DNA of 64,000 bases, from the NCBI GenBank assembly GCA_947378965.1, contig CANCMG010000001.1, positions 1-64,000 of the forward strand, in the 5' to 3' direction. The position numbers were made by a program, and so were the translations under genes. Shown piece after piece: positions 24,147 through 32,798 of this stretch. The number at the start of each line of letters is the position of its first letter. The first letter of the stretch is position 1. The notes beneath the pieces are model-generated. The model was given only the letters and a program-made list of their open reading frames with translations, was not told the DNA's origin and ran no database searches. This DNA comes from Alcaligenaceae bacterium (lineage in GTDB: Bacteria; Pseudomonadota; Gammaproteobacteria; Burkholderiales; Burkholderiaceae_B).

Positions 24147-24602
24147 TCACAACCGCGAGCGGGCATCCTCAACACCACGGTTGGCCAGTAAGTCGGCACG
24201 CTCGTTACCGGGATCCCCTGCATGCCCCTTTACCCAATGCCACGTGATGTCGTGCTGCGCCACTAGACCGTCTAGCAACAACCAGAGATCAGCATTTTTC
24301 ACGGGCTTTTTGTCAGCCGTGCGCCAACCGCGCTGCTTCCAGCCATGGATCCACTCTGTCATACCCTTCATGACGTATTGCGAGTCGATATGAAGGGTTA
24401 CCTTGCACGGACGCGTCAGGGCACGTAAGGCCTCAATCACGGCCATCATTTCCATGCGATTGTTCGTCGTGAGCGGCTCGCCTCCGTGCAGCGTTTTTTC
24501 AACGTTGCCGCGCTTTAACAAAACGCCCCAACCGCCTAGGCCTGGGTTGCCTTTGCATGCTCCGTCGGTCCAGATTTCTACATTGTCTTCAGTATTCATC
24601 AC
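24147..24602 (-). CDS. rnhA: ribonuclease HI
   Basis: 151 residues, the usual length. [11 protein letters not shown] carries the first catalytic Asp, [13 protein letters not shown] the Glu, LHIDSQYV the second Asp, and [12 protein letters not shown] the last Asp; the [14 protein letters not shown] segment holds the mobile His. It removes RNA from RNA-DNA hybrids in the cytoplasm. Together with dnaQ downstream and the methyltransferase upstream, all on the minus strand, it forms the conserved dnaQ-rnhA neighbourhood. Confidence 0.97.
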   Translation of the reverse strand: MMNTEDNVEIWTDGACKGNPGLGGWGVLLKRGNVEKTLHGGEPLTTNNRMEMMAVIEALRALTRPCKVTLHIDSQYVMKGMTEWIHGWKQRGWRTADKKPVKNADLWLLLDGLVAQHDITWHWVKGHAGDPGNERADLLANRGVEDARSRL

Positions 24603-24724
24603 GTGTTTCTTTGGATTAGTGTTCTCGCCACCACACTGAACGAGGCTTAGTCGAGCGCGCCATGTTATTCGTTATTCGCGCTACTCATTCGGGTTCTGTT
24701 CGGGGAGGATTGTCTTGCATTCGG

Positions 24725-25516
24725 CTAAACAGATTCATCTAGCGACTTTGAGCTGGCCTTTTGCTGCAACGTTGCGCCAGCGGTTTGGCGTGCACCATTG
24801 CGCAGGGGTGCAGCGCTTTTCCAGCGTGGTGTGATGAGTCGCATGCCAGCCACGCGTTTAACTGCTGAAACGACATACACAGAACCACACACTGGCCACC
24901 ACCGGTTACCAGCCGCTTCGGCGAACGCAAAGCGATCTAGCCACTTTTGTGAGCGAAGCGGAGGAACATAACAGCCAAAGTGACCTAATTCGATTTCGAA
25001 CGACAATAACTTGAGCCAATCCTTTAACCGGGGCAGCGACACCTGAGCCTGAATCGGCCGCGGCAACCAAGGAGCTAAATAAGGGATGCGATGGCGCAAG
25101 CCCCAAAGGCTCCAAGGGTTAAACCCTGAAATCACGACTCGACCTTCGGGTACGAGAACACGCTCAACCTCGCGCAAGACTTGATGTGGGTGAGCGCTTG
25201 CTTCTAAGCCATGCGGCAAAACTAGTAGATCTACGCTTTGGGATTCAAACGGCAAGAGCTCTGGCTCGGCCAACACCATGCCAGCCCAATCTGCAGCAGG
25301 CAATATCGGCAATTCGGCACCCGCGTACGCCTTAAAGGGCATACGATTTGCACGCAAAAGATCAAGACTAGGGAGCCCCAGCTGTAACGCGTGATACCCA
25401 AACACGTCGGCGACCATCTTATCGAAGCAGGTTTGCTCAAAACGCTGAACGTACTGGCCGACTTCGCTCTGCAGCCACTGGTCAAAGTCTACAATAGGTG
25501 ATTGTGGTTTAGACAC
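24725..25516 (-). CDS. SAM-dependent methyltransferase of the rnhA neighbourhood
   Basis: 263 residues. A class I methyltransferase region with LVLPHGLEASAHPHQVLREVERVLVPEGRVVISGFNPWSLWG, the later motifs of the fold; the SAM-binding Gly-rich loop is poorly conserved (GYHALQLGLP at 40-49). This gene is commonly found between gloB and rnhA in Burkholderiales and gammaproteobacteria, and its substrate is unknown. It diverges from gloB with 13 bp between the start codons, so the promoters overlap the neighbouring gene's 5' end. Confidence 0.75.
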   Translation of the reverse strand: MSKPQSPIVDFDQWLQSEVGQYVQRFEQTCFDKMVADVFGYHALQLGLPSLDLLRANRMPFKAYAGAELPILPAADWAGMVLAEPELLPFESQSVDLLVLPHGLEASAHPHQVLREVERVLVPEGRVVISGFNPWSLWGLRHRIPYLAPWLPRPIQAQVSLPRLKDWLKLLSFEIELGHFGCYVPPLRSQKWLDRFAFAEAAGNRWWPVCGSVYVVSAVKRVAGMRLITPRWKSAAPLRNGARQTAGATLQQKASSKSLDESV

Positions 25517-25529
25517 GTGTTCTCAAAAA

Positions 25530-26348
25530 ATGAATAAAACTCAACTTCAGCCTAATTTTGTACAGCCAAGTCCGGGTATCTCTGCGATCTCGGCCTTCAG
25601 CGACAACTATATCTGGTTAGTCTCTAACGGTCGCCAAGCCTTGGTGGTTGATCCTGGTCAAGCACAGCCAGTGTTGCAAGTTCTCAAAGAGCAGCAACTC
25701 TCGCTGAGCACTATTTTACTCACCCATCACCATGATGACCACGTCGGCGGAGTCGCTGAGTTGGTGGCGCAAACGGGCGCCAAGGTTTGGGGGCCGGCCG
25801 GCGAGGTCTTGCCAGTTTGCGACGTGGCGTTAGTCGAAGGCGACACCTTCGAAGATACGTCGCTTCAGCTAAAACTTTCGGTTTTGGATATTCCTGGCCA
25901 TACTGCGGGGCATATTGCATTTTTTGGTACTTTTGGCACCACCCCAGTTGTGTTTTGTGGCGATACACTCTTTGCAGCAGGCTGTGGGCGCGTGTTTGAA
26001 GGAACCCCCGCTTTGATGGAGGCTTCACTGGCAAAACTGGCGGCGCTACCGGCGGCTTCACGGGTGTACTGCGCCCATGAGTACACACTGTCAAATATGC
26101 GTTGGGCCTGTGTCGTTGAACCCGATAACGTTGCACTACAGCGTTGGCAAGAGCACGCCAACGAGCAACGCCGCGTCAACCAACCTACCCTGCCCAGCTC
26201 GATTGAACTTGAGCTGGCCTGCAACCCATTTTTGCGTGTTCGGCAGCCCAGTGTTATGCAAGCCGCCAGCAACTGGGCGCAACGCGAACTCACCACACCT
26301 GTTGAGGTGTTCGCAGCGCTCAGAGAGTGGAAAAACAATTTTCGTTGA
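25530..26348 (+). CDS. gloB: hydroxyacylglutathione hydrolase (glyoxalase II)
   Basis: 272 residues of the metallo-beta-lactamase fold: THHHDDHVGG binds two metals, with further ligands in IPGHTAGHI and FCGDTLFAAGCGRVFEG and CAHEYTLSNMRW in the C-terminal half. It hydrolyses S-lactoylglutathione to lactate and glutathione in methylglyoxal detoxification in the cytosol. It begins 13 bp from the divergent methyltransferase gene and ends 5 bp before mltD, so the two are probably co-transcribed. Confidence 0.96.
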   Translation: MNKTQLQPNFVQPSPGISAISAFSDNYIWLVSNGRQALVVDPGQAQPVLQVLKEQQLSLSTILLTHHHDDHVGGVAELVAQTGAKVWGPAGEVLPVCDVALVEGDTFEDTSLQLKLSVLDIPGHTAGHIAFFGTFGTTPVVFCGDTLFAAGCGRVFEGTPALMEASLAKLAALPAASRVYCAHEYTLSNMRWACVVEPDNVALQRWQEHANEQRRVNQPTLPSSIELELACNPFLRVRQPSVMQAASNWAQRELTTPVEVFAALREWKNNFR

Positions 26349-26353
26349 CCCCG

Positions 26354-27688
26354 ATGCGTTTTTTTCGTTTGTTGTGCGTGCTTAGTCTGCTGGCCCTAGT
26401 TGGCTGTGCCGGTCTCGATCAAAAAGGCCGTTACGTGGCTGAGGACACCTCGCGCACCATCGACTTGACGATCCCACCCCTCGACGCCTGGGAGCGCATC
26501 CGTCGCGGTTTTGCCATACCCAACCTCAACACTCCCCTCTCGGCTAAATGGACAGCCTATTACGCCTCGCGTCCTGAAGCGATGCAACGCATGGCCGAAC
26601 GGGCTGGCAAGTACTTGTATTACATCGTTGACGAAATCAATCGACGCGGTCTGCCCACCGAGTTAGCCTTGCTGCCGTTTGTCGAAAGTGCCTATAACCC
26701 GGTCGCGTATTCAAGCGCTCGAGCCTCAGGGCTGTGGCAATTTATCCCAAGTACAGGCACGCAGTTCAAGCTTAAGCAAGACTGGTGGCACGATCAACGG
26801 CGTGACCCGATCGCTTCGACCAACGCGGCACTCGACTACCTTGAATACCTGTTTGAGTTTCAAGGCGACTGGTATCTGGCACTTGCCTCGTACAACTGGG
26901 GCGAAGGCTCGGTCAAACGCGCGGTCACGCGCAATATGGCGATGGGCAAGTCCACCGATTATCTGTCTCTTAGCATGCCTAATGAGACTCTGAACTACGT
27001 GCCCAAGCTCCAAGCGATTAAAAATATCGTAGCCGATCCCGAGCGCTACGCTGTCGTACTCCCCCAAGTCGATAACAGCCCTTACTTTGTTGCAGTGCAA
27101 AAGAAGGTCAATATCGACTTCACCGTTGCTGCGCAGTTGGCTGAAATGCCAATTGATGACTTTCACGCGTTAAACCCCTCATTTAATCAGTCGGTTATTT
27201 CAGCTCAAGAAGAGCATGCCGTGATCTTGCCCCGTAACAAAGTTGATATTTTCAATGCCAACCTTTTGCAGTACCAAGGCGAGCTCTCATCCTGGAAAAC
27301 CTACGAAGCCCAGCCAGGTGACACCTTTGGCTCAATTGCTGCCAAATTTAGGATTGCCGAGGCCCGCTTGCGTCAGGCGAACCGCATCGAACCCAACGCA
27401 CGCGTCACAGCAGAGCAAATCGTCATTATTCCTGGCCCAGCCGGGCAAGGACTGCAGCTTGCGCCGCCAAGCGCCTCGGGGGTACCGCAAGTTGCGGGGC
27501 GGCAACCCAGTGCCTCGGCCAACCCGCAAGTGCGTATCCATGTTGTACGTAAAGGCGAATCCCTCGAATCCATCGCGCGCCAATACAATACGACCATCGT
27601 GAACTTGCGCGCGCTGAACAGCCTAAAAACTGATACCGTTCAAGTCGGCGCTAAACTGCGGGTTCCCGGTACGGGTAATCGCAGCTGA
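26354..27688 (+). CDS. mltD: membrane-bound lytic murein transglycosylase D
   Basis: 444 residues from the ATG at 26354; a GTG at 26327 inside gloB is rejected because the lipoprotein signal (MRFFRLLCVLSLLALVGCAG, lipobox LVGC) begins at the ATG. The SLT domain shows ALLPFVESAYNPVAYSSARA with the catalytic Glu, GLWQFIPSTG and YNWGEG. Two LysM domains follow (about 320-365 and 395-440), each with a GD/GE-S/T motif, for peptidoglycan binding. It cleaves murein strands from the outer-membrane side, forming 1,6-anhydro ends, and appears co-transcribed with gloB. Confidence 0.95.
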   Translation: MRFFRLLCVLSLLALVGCAGLDQKGRYVAEDTSRTIDLTIPPLDAWERIRRGFAIPNLNTPLSAKWTAYYASRPEAMQRMAERAGKYLYYIVDEINRRGLPTELALLPFVESAYNPVAYSSARASGLWQFIPSTGTQFKLKQDWWHDQRRDPIASTNAALDYLEYLFEFQGDWYLALASYNWGEGSVKRAVTRNMAMGKSTDYLSLSMPNETLNYVPKLQAIKNIVADPERYAVVLPQVDNSPYFVAVQKKVNIDFTVAAQLAEMPIDDFHALNPSFNQSVISAQEEHAVILPRNKVDIFNANLLQYQGELSSWKTYEAQPGDTFGSIAAKFRIAEARLRQANRIEPNARVTAEQIVIIPGPAGQGLQLAPPSASGVPQVAGRQPSASANPQVRIHVVRKGESLESIARQYNTTIVNLRALNSLKTDTVQVGAKLRVPGTGNRS

Positions 27689-27745
27689 CACCCTACACAC
27701 GCTTTAGCAGATCCGGTTCGTTGACTTATTATTTCTAGGATTTTT

Positions 27746-28531
27746 ATGGGCTTTCTTTCTGGCAAACGCATTTTAATAACGGGCGTCATCTCTAATCGGT
27801 CGATTGCCTATGGCATTGCCAAAGCCTGCCACGAGCAAGGCGCCGAACTTGCCTTCACCTACGTTGGCGAACGTTTTGAAGCACGAGTCAAAGAATTTGC
27901 GGCCGATTTCGGTAGCAACATCGTGTTGCCCTGTGATGTTGCCGAAGACAGTCAAATCGAAGCCACCTTTACCGAGCTTGCGAAGCGCTGGGATGGTTTA
28001 GAGGGCTTGGTGCACTCTATTGGCTTTGCGCCGCGCGAAGCGATTGCCGGTGAGTTTCTAGAGGGTCTCTCGCGCGAAGCCTTTCGAATTGCCCACGACA
28101 TTTCGTCGTATAGCTTTCCGGCCTTAGCGAAGGCCGCCCGGCCAATGATGCAAGGGCGCAATGGCGCGCTGATCACGCTCACCTATCTTGGTGCCGAGCG
28201 CGTGCTGGCTAACTACAACACCATGGGGCTGGCTAAAGCCTCGCTTGAGGCCTCGGTGCGCTACTTGGCCGCTAATCTTGGGCCTGAAGGCATTCGTGCC
28301 AACGGCATTTCTGCGGGGCCCATTAAAACACTAGCCGCAAGTGGCATTAAAGATTTTTCTAGCATCTTGAAGTTTGTCGAGGCCAATGCACCCCTGCGCC
28401 GCAACGTCTCGATTGAGCAAGTGGGTAACGTAGCTGCGTTTTTACTGTCAGACTTAGCCTCGGGTGTCACGGGCGAAATTCTGCACGTCGATTCGGGGTT
28501 TTCAAACGTGGTGGCTGGTCTGGTCGAATAA
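27746..28531 (+). CDS. fabI: enoyl-ACP reductase (NADH)
   Basis: 261 residues of the FabI type short-chain reductase. [20 protein letters not shown] is the NADH-binding segment with SIA spacing; [11 protein letters not shown] and [20 protein letters not shown] carry the catalytic Tyr-x6-Lys; [11 protein letters not shown] is the substrate loop. It catalyses the last step of each fatty-acid elongation cycle and is the triclosan target. TAGGA lies 8 nt before the ATG. It is followed tail to tail by an MmgE/PrpD gene with only 17 bp between the stops and no evident terminator. Confidence 0.97.
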   Translation: MGFLSGKRILITGVISNRSIAYGIAKACHEQGAELAFTYVGERFEARVKEFAADFGSNIVLPCDVAEDSQIEATFTELAKRWDGLEGLVHSIGFAPREAIAGEFLEGLSREAFRIAHDISSYSFPALAKAARPMMQGRNGALITLTYLGAERVLANYNTMGLAKASLEASVRYLAANLGPEGIRANGISAGPIKTLAASGIKDFSSILKFVEANAPLRRNVSIEQVGNVAAFLLSDLASGVTGEILHVDSGFSNVVAGLVE

Positions 28532-28548
28532 GCGTTCGATCAGCAAGA

Positions 28549-29913
28549 CTATCGAGCACCCAGCTGCAATATTTCAGCTGCGCTATTGACACTGGCCATA
28601 TCTAAACATTTGGCCAACAGTGATTGTGCACGCCGCTCACCCAACACAGGTATGACCAACTCAAGAAACTTGGCGGCGAGTTGCGCATCATTCATCGGAT
28701 TGGTCACGCTGCCCGTCGCATCATGTGTGAAGTGTTCGATTTCACGGCCATCGCGCAACCGAATCCTCACAACCGCTTGATTGTCTTGCAGGGCTGAATC
28801 TGCGACCACCTCGGCACATTCTTGCAATTGACGAACCGCAGGATCCATGACACTGCTTAACGTGCCTTGTGCAATCCCGGCTGCGCCAAACACTAGGCTG
28901 GCTCCCACCCAGTGATACAAGCTCACCTGAGCATCTAAAACGGTTTCGGGTAATTTGCGCCAACATAGTGTCAGAGCATCTGGGTGTACTCGCAACGAGA
29001 TTTTTTCAATGTCTTGATGGCGAATCTGGTGCGTGCGCTGCAAGTGCAGGCACGCGTCAATTGCAGGATGAACCACGATGCCGCAAGGGTAAGGTTTGAA
29101 AGCATTATTCAAGGATTCGAAACGCTCGCCGAGCTGATCGCGTATCAAACTCGCATCATGACCGCCCGTCAAGACTTGCAGTAACCCGTTACGACCATCA
29201 ATCGCAATGGCACTGCAAGCGTAATTAGCAGCGGCAAGATGGGCTGCCACCACGCCATCACGCGCAGCGAGCCCTGGCACAAAGGTGATGGCCATGCTGC
29301 CGTGTGCTGCACGCAGGCCACCCGCCTGACTTGCGGCGAGCCCGAGCGCCGACACCATTTGAGGCTGCGTCAAATTCAACAAGCGCCCCACTGCAGCTGC
29401 AGCGCCGATCGCCCCTGATAAACCCGTCATGTACCAACCCATATTGGCACCGCCAGCCTTGATCGCGCAGCTCACACGGCACTCGAGTTCGATGCCAATT
29501 GCCAAGGCGTTGAGCATCTGCTCACCGCTGACTGGTCGGTCGAGTTCACCAAGCTGATATGCGGTCGCGAGTATGGCTGAGGCGACGGGCCCCGTCGGAT
29601 GGGTGATGGTTGAGAGGTGCGTGTCATCATAGGTATGCGCTGAAGCGGCCAAACTACCTATCAGCGCGGCATCAGGCAAAGAGGTGCGTTCGTAGCGCCC
29701 CAAACTGGGGACATCACCCGCTCCCATCGACAATAGCCCGATCACCGCAGCGTCAACTGACGGCATCAGCGCGCCACCTGTCGCACAGGCAACAAAATTT
29801 ACCCAGGCCCGCGACGTATGCACACGCACGCCTTCAGGAAGACTGCCCCAACTTTGCGCGCACGCATAATCGGCCATGCAAAGAGTCACTGGATCTGAGA
29901 GTGTACGTGTCAT
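28549..29913 (-). CDS. MmgE/PrpD family protein
   Basis: About 454 residues from the ATG at 29913; a GTG at 29961 is possible and neither has a strong binding site. The family (2-methylcitrate dehydratase, aconitate decarboxylase, iminodisuccinate epimerase) shows in DTHLSTITHPTGPVASAILA, the Gly/Ala-rich GLSGAIGAAAAVGRLLNL and AASQAGGL helices, and KPYPCGIVVHPAIDA. It shares this fold with the protein at 52333-53739 but is not closely similar. It lies upstream of none of the usual prp genes; with the two hydrolase-type genes at 29976-31204 it may form a small catabolic unit. Confidence 0.8.
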   Translation of the reverse strand: MTRTLSDPVTLCMADYACAQSWGSLPEGVRVHTSRAWVNFVACATGGALMPSVDAAVIGLLSMGAGDVPSLGRYERTSLPDAALIGSLAASAHTYDDTHLSTITHPTGPVASAILATAYQLGELDRPVSGEQMLNALAIGIELECRVSCAIKAGGANMGWYMTGLSGAIGAAAAVGRLLNLTQPQMVSALGLAASQAGGLRAAHGSMAITFVPGLAARDGVVAAHLAAANYACSAIAIDGRNGLLQVLTGGHDASLIRDQLGERFESLNNAFKPYPCGIVVHPAIDACLHLQRTHQIRHQDIEKISLRVHPDALTLCWRKLPETVLDAQVSLYHWVGASLVFGAAGIAQGTLSSVMDPAVRQLQECAEVVADSALQDNQAVVRIRLRDGREIEHFTHDATGSVTNPMNDAQLAAKFLELVIPVLGERRAQSLLAKCLDMASVNSAAEILQLGAR

Positions 29914-29975
29914 GTTGAAACCATCGATTGTGTCTAAAAGGGTGGTCGTTTTCAGCGCCACCGCTCACCGGTTTG

Positions 29976-30824
29976 TTACTCGCTCTGGATTCGTTTGAGG
30001 ACCGGCAATAAGTACTTGCGAAATTGAGCAGGGTTTTCGCTCATCGGAAAATGCCCCACTTCAAGCATAACGGTCACCTGAGCGCCTGGTATCGACTCGG
30101 CTGTGCGAAGCGTATCTTCTGGCGTGCAAGAAAAATCGTATTCGCCCGTCAACAAATAAAGCGGACATAAGTCTGTGCGGATACCCGTCAACTTGCCACG
30201 CAAATCGCTATCAACCCGATAAAAATATAAATCGCCTTTAAAAATACCAGGGCCGCCTTGCATATATTGCCAAAGCGTTTCGTGCCGATGCACGGCTGGC
30301 GATTGTGGCGCCACCAAGCCAGACACCAACGCTGCACACACCTCACCGCCATGGACATCACCGCGATGCAACCACGACGTGTCGTACCAAGGCTGCTGGT
30401 GATCAGCGGCTTCAACGCCAATCAACGCGCGAAACTTATCCGAGTGCAGGTGGGCGAGTTGCAAAACAATTCGTCCACCAATCGAACAGCCAATCACCAC
30501 GGGGCGCTCAAGCTCGAGTGCTGCGCAAAAGGCCATCACCGTGTCAACATACAGAGCTGTCGATAACTTATATTCTGTGTCTTGCCAGCCTTCGGGTGGA
30601 TAAGACTTACCGTGCCAAGGCATGTCAAACGCAAGCACACGATAGCGCGAGGTGATCTCAGGATCATTCATCATGTGGCGATATTGACGATTGTCAGCGC
30701 CAGCAGTATGCAAACAGACTAACGGAATCCCGCTGCCTGCCTCTTCAAAGTACACACGGCATTGTTTGCCCTGGATGGCAAACGTTGTGTAACGACCAAC
30801 AATCGGTTCAAGTGTGACGCTCAT
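29976..30824 (-). CDS. alpha/beta hydrolase
   Basis: 282 residues. VCLHTAGADNRQY is the oxyanion strand, VVIGCSIGGRIVLQLA carries the nucleophile Ser in G-x-S-x-G, LLTGEYDFSCTP the acid, and EVGHFPMSENP the catalytic His. The layout fits C-C hydrolases and esterases of the MhpC or haloalkane-dehalogenase-like branch. Its start overlaps the end of the next gene upstream (30821) by 4 bp (ATGA-type coupling), so these two are translated together. The substrate is unknown. Confidence 0.85.
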   Translation of the reverse strand: MSVTLEPIVGRYTTFAIQGKQCRVYFEEAGSGIPLVCLHTAGADNRQYRHMMNDPEITSRYRVLAFDMPWHGKSYPPEGWQDTEYKLSTALYVDTVMAFCAALELERPVVIGCSIGGRIVLQLAHLHSDKFRALIGVEAADHQQPWYDTSWLHRGDVHGGEVCAALVSGLVAPQSPAVHRHETLWQYMQGGPGIFKGDLYFYRVDSDLRGKLTGIRTDLCPLYLLTGEYDFSCTPEDTLRTAESIPGAQVTVMLEVGHFPMSENPAQFRKYLLPVLKRIQSE

Positions 30825-31204
30825 GCCGCCACCTCACGTGGCGAGGCTAGCAAATCCTTAATAAATTGCAGATGTGCCATCAGCGGGTGCAAATGCCCCT
30901 CGATGGTAAATGCGCGCCGTTTATTCAACGCCAGCAGATCATGCCAACCCGCTGGAGGCGTGGGTAACCAAAACTTACTCCAGCCTTCGGCCGTCCCTTT
31001 TACCGCAAAGTCCCATGATTGCAACGCCACGCCACGCTCTACGATTTCGGCCACACGACCGTCACGAATCCGAACAATGACAGGAACATCATCGAACTGC
31101 ACAAGCATATCGACCTGCACGGGGCGAGGTTTTGCAAAGGTTGACGCGGCCTGGATAAAGCGCTGCAATAATTGCGCCCCAGTCGCAGCGGTGCTACGAG
31201 TCAT
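30821..31204 (-). CDS. SCP2-like lipid-binding protein
   Basis: 127 residues. The pattern VQVDMLVQFDDVPVIVRIRDGRV-(strand)-FAVKGTAEGWSKFW-(helix)-AFTIEGHLHPLMAHL is that of small sterol-carrier-protein-2-like domains, which bind hydrophobic substrates. The stop codon overlaps the ATG of the alpha/beta hydrolase (4 bp), implying a functional pair in which one presents the substrate of the other; that is inference. There is no signal peptide, so it is cytosolic. Confidence 0.6.
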   Translation of the reverse strand: MTRSTAATGAQLLQRFIQAASTFAKPRPVQVDMLVQFDDVPVIVRIRDGRVAEIVERGVALQSWDFAVKGTAEGWSKFWLPTPPAGWHDLLALNKRRAFTIEGHLHPLMAHLQFIKDLLASPREVAA

Positions 31205-31296
31205 GTCTCATCCTATTATTTGTAAACGTGCCGCTTGCATACGCGACCCCTCAGAGGATGTTTATAGGGCGTGGCTAGGCTGCTGTCAATTCACTT

Positions 31297-31587
31297 TTAA
31301 GCTGTCGTCAATAATCGCTCAACTCGCTCTAGGGTGGTGCCGCGCACCAAGACTCGCTTTTGACGGTTGGTGTGACCAGTCAATATTTCGATCTGCTTGC
31401 GTGGCAAGCTTAGTTGATCGGCAAGCCAAGCCACCAAGGCTTCATTGGCACGATTTTCAAGCGGCGGAGCCTGTAATTGAAGCTTGAGTCGGTCGTCGTG
31501 CAAACCGACCACCCTCGAGGCTTTTGCCCCGGGCTGGCAGTGCAGCGATAGCACCACCCCGTCGCGGGTAGCCACGAGCCAAGCCAC
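31297..31587 (-). CDS. DUF167/YggU family protein
   Basis: 96 residues from GTG 31587, whose G overlaps the stop of the upstream chrA gene; a longer frame to 31854 only shadows that gene. LSLHCQPGAKASRVVGLHDDRLKLQLQAPPLENRANEALVAWLAD and KQIEILTGHTNRQKRVLV are the YggU/DUF167 signature. The structure is known for E. coli YggU, the function is not. The overlap with chrA is probably a gene-packing effect and not evidence of a shared pathway. Confidence 0.85.
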   Translation of the reverse strand: MAWLVATRDGVVLSLHCQPGAKASRVVGLHDDRLKLQLQAPPLENRANEALVAWLADQLSLPRKQIEILTGHTNRQKRVLVRGTTLERVERLLTTA

Positions 31588-32120
31588 TAGCGAAGACCAA
31601 AAAAGTGCATTAACAGCGCACCCAAACCGCCAGCGCCCAAAATCATGAAGACCGGATTGACTCGGGTTAACAGAATCACTGCAAACGTCGCAACTGCCAG
31701 CGTGATGGTTAAGGGGCCAACAACAGCCGCCTTTGCTACGGCGTATACGCCCGAGCACATCAAACCGATAGAGATAGGCTCGAGCGCGTTTTGAACCGCG
31801 CGTCGCCAGGGGCGTTCGCCAATTTTTTGCCACAGCCGCCCCATGCTCAAACACAGTACGCTCGACGGAATAAAAAACGCCAGTAGCACAACACCCGCGC
31901 CAAGCAGCCCAGCGAGTTGAAAACCAAATACCAAGACCATCATCATGTTTGGACCTGGCGCTAGCTGCCCAATACTGTAGATATGCACAAACGCGGTGTG
32001 ATCAATATTAAATTGCTCTGCAAGCAGCGTCTGCATTTCAGGCAAAACGGCTGTGCCTCCGCCCATGGCCAGAATTGACAACATACCAAACGTTAACGCT
32101 AGCTGAAGCAAGACACTCAT
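31587..32120 (-). CDS. chrA: chromate transporter, C-terminal-type subunit
   Basis: 177 residues from the ATG at 32120, which overlaps the stop codon of the first chr gene (ATGA). About six hydrophobic segments; LAMGGGTAVLPEMQ and YSIGQLAPGPNMMMVLVFG carry the CHR-family motifs (GGG..P and G-x-x-x-PGPN). Short CHR proteins work as pairs in opposite membrane orientation to export chromate. The neighbouring gene supplies the partner. Specificity for chromate is a family inference; some homologs have no such role. Confidence 0.85.
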   Translation of the reverse strand: MSVLLQLALTFGMLSILAMGGGTAVLPEMQTLLAEQFNIDHTAFVHIYSIGQLAPGPNMMMVLVFGFQLAGLLGAGVVLLAFFIPSSVLCLSMGRLWQKIGERPWRRAVQNALEPISIGLMCSGVYAVAKAAVVGPLTITLAVATFAVILLTRVNPVFMILGAGGLGALLMHFFGLR

Positions 32121-32782
32121 GGTTGTTGCCCAGGACGATAAAGATACAAGCCAATCGGAACCATCACGATCAAAACCCATACCAGTGAAAGCTTGAATAC
32201 GCTCATCAAAACAAACGTGGACACGATCATAAACAATGACTTCATTTGTACAAAATGACGTTTGCCAATTGTGTAGGTGACCGACGCTAACAATCCCGTT
32301 GCACCAGCGGCGATTCCGGCCAGCAACACGTTAATAAACGGATGCTGACCGCCGGCACTATAGGCAACTCCAACCACCAAAACGAAAGCGCCACCCGGCA
32401 GCATCAACCCGATGGCCGCCGCCAGCGCACCCAGCGTTCCACGAAGCTGATCGCCAGCAAGCAACGCCAGGTTGACTGAATTTAAGCCTGGCATCGTCTG
32501 ACTGATGGCAAGGGTCGCCATAAAGCTATCAGCACTCAGCCATCTTCGCTTGTTGATTAACAGAATACGTTCGTACGCCACAATGCCGCCGCCAAAACTG
32601 ATGGCCCCGATCCACAAAAATTCAAAAAAAATTTGCACGAGTGTGGGCGGCACTGCAACAGGAACTTCGCCGGTCTGATGCTCAGAGGGGGCAGTCGTCG
32701 CCATCGTCGTAGCCGTATCGGCAACAATATCTGTGCCGGCAGGGGTTGCGGTGACATGAGTCTCATTCATAGTAAAAGGCAT
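32117..32782 (-). CDS. chrA: chromate transporter, N-terminal-type subunit
   Basis: 221 residues. A poorly conserved N-terminal 45 residues precede IGAISFGGGIVAYERI and LAISQTMPGLNSVNLALLAG, the CHR domain motifs, with five or six membrane helices. It forms an overlapping pair with the second half-transporter downstream. It follows the CYTH-like gene by 16 bp on the same strand, so these may share a transcript. The Thr/Ala-rich N-terminus is unusual for the family; an internal start is possible. Confidence 0.85.
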   Translation of the reverse strand: MPFTMNETHVTATPAGTDIVADTATTMATTAPSEHQTGEVPVAVPPTLVQIFFEFLWIGAISFGGGIVAYERILLINKRRWLSADSFMATLAISQTMPGLNSVNLALLAGDQLRGTLGALAAAIGLMLPGGAFVLVVGVAYSAGGQHPFINVLLAGIAAGATGLLASVTYTIGKRHFVQMKSLFMIVSTFVLMSVFKLSLVWVLIVMVPIGLYLYRPGQQP

Positions 32783-32798
32783 TGGTTCATACTGGCAC

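Noticed and set aside
25720-26338. Long minus-strand open frames antisense to gloB
   Set aside because: Arg/Pro/Ser-rich shadows of the real gene, which has all catalytic motifs on the plus strand.
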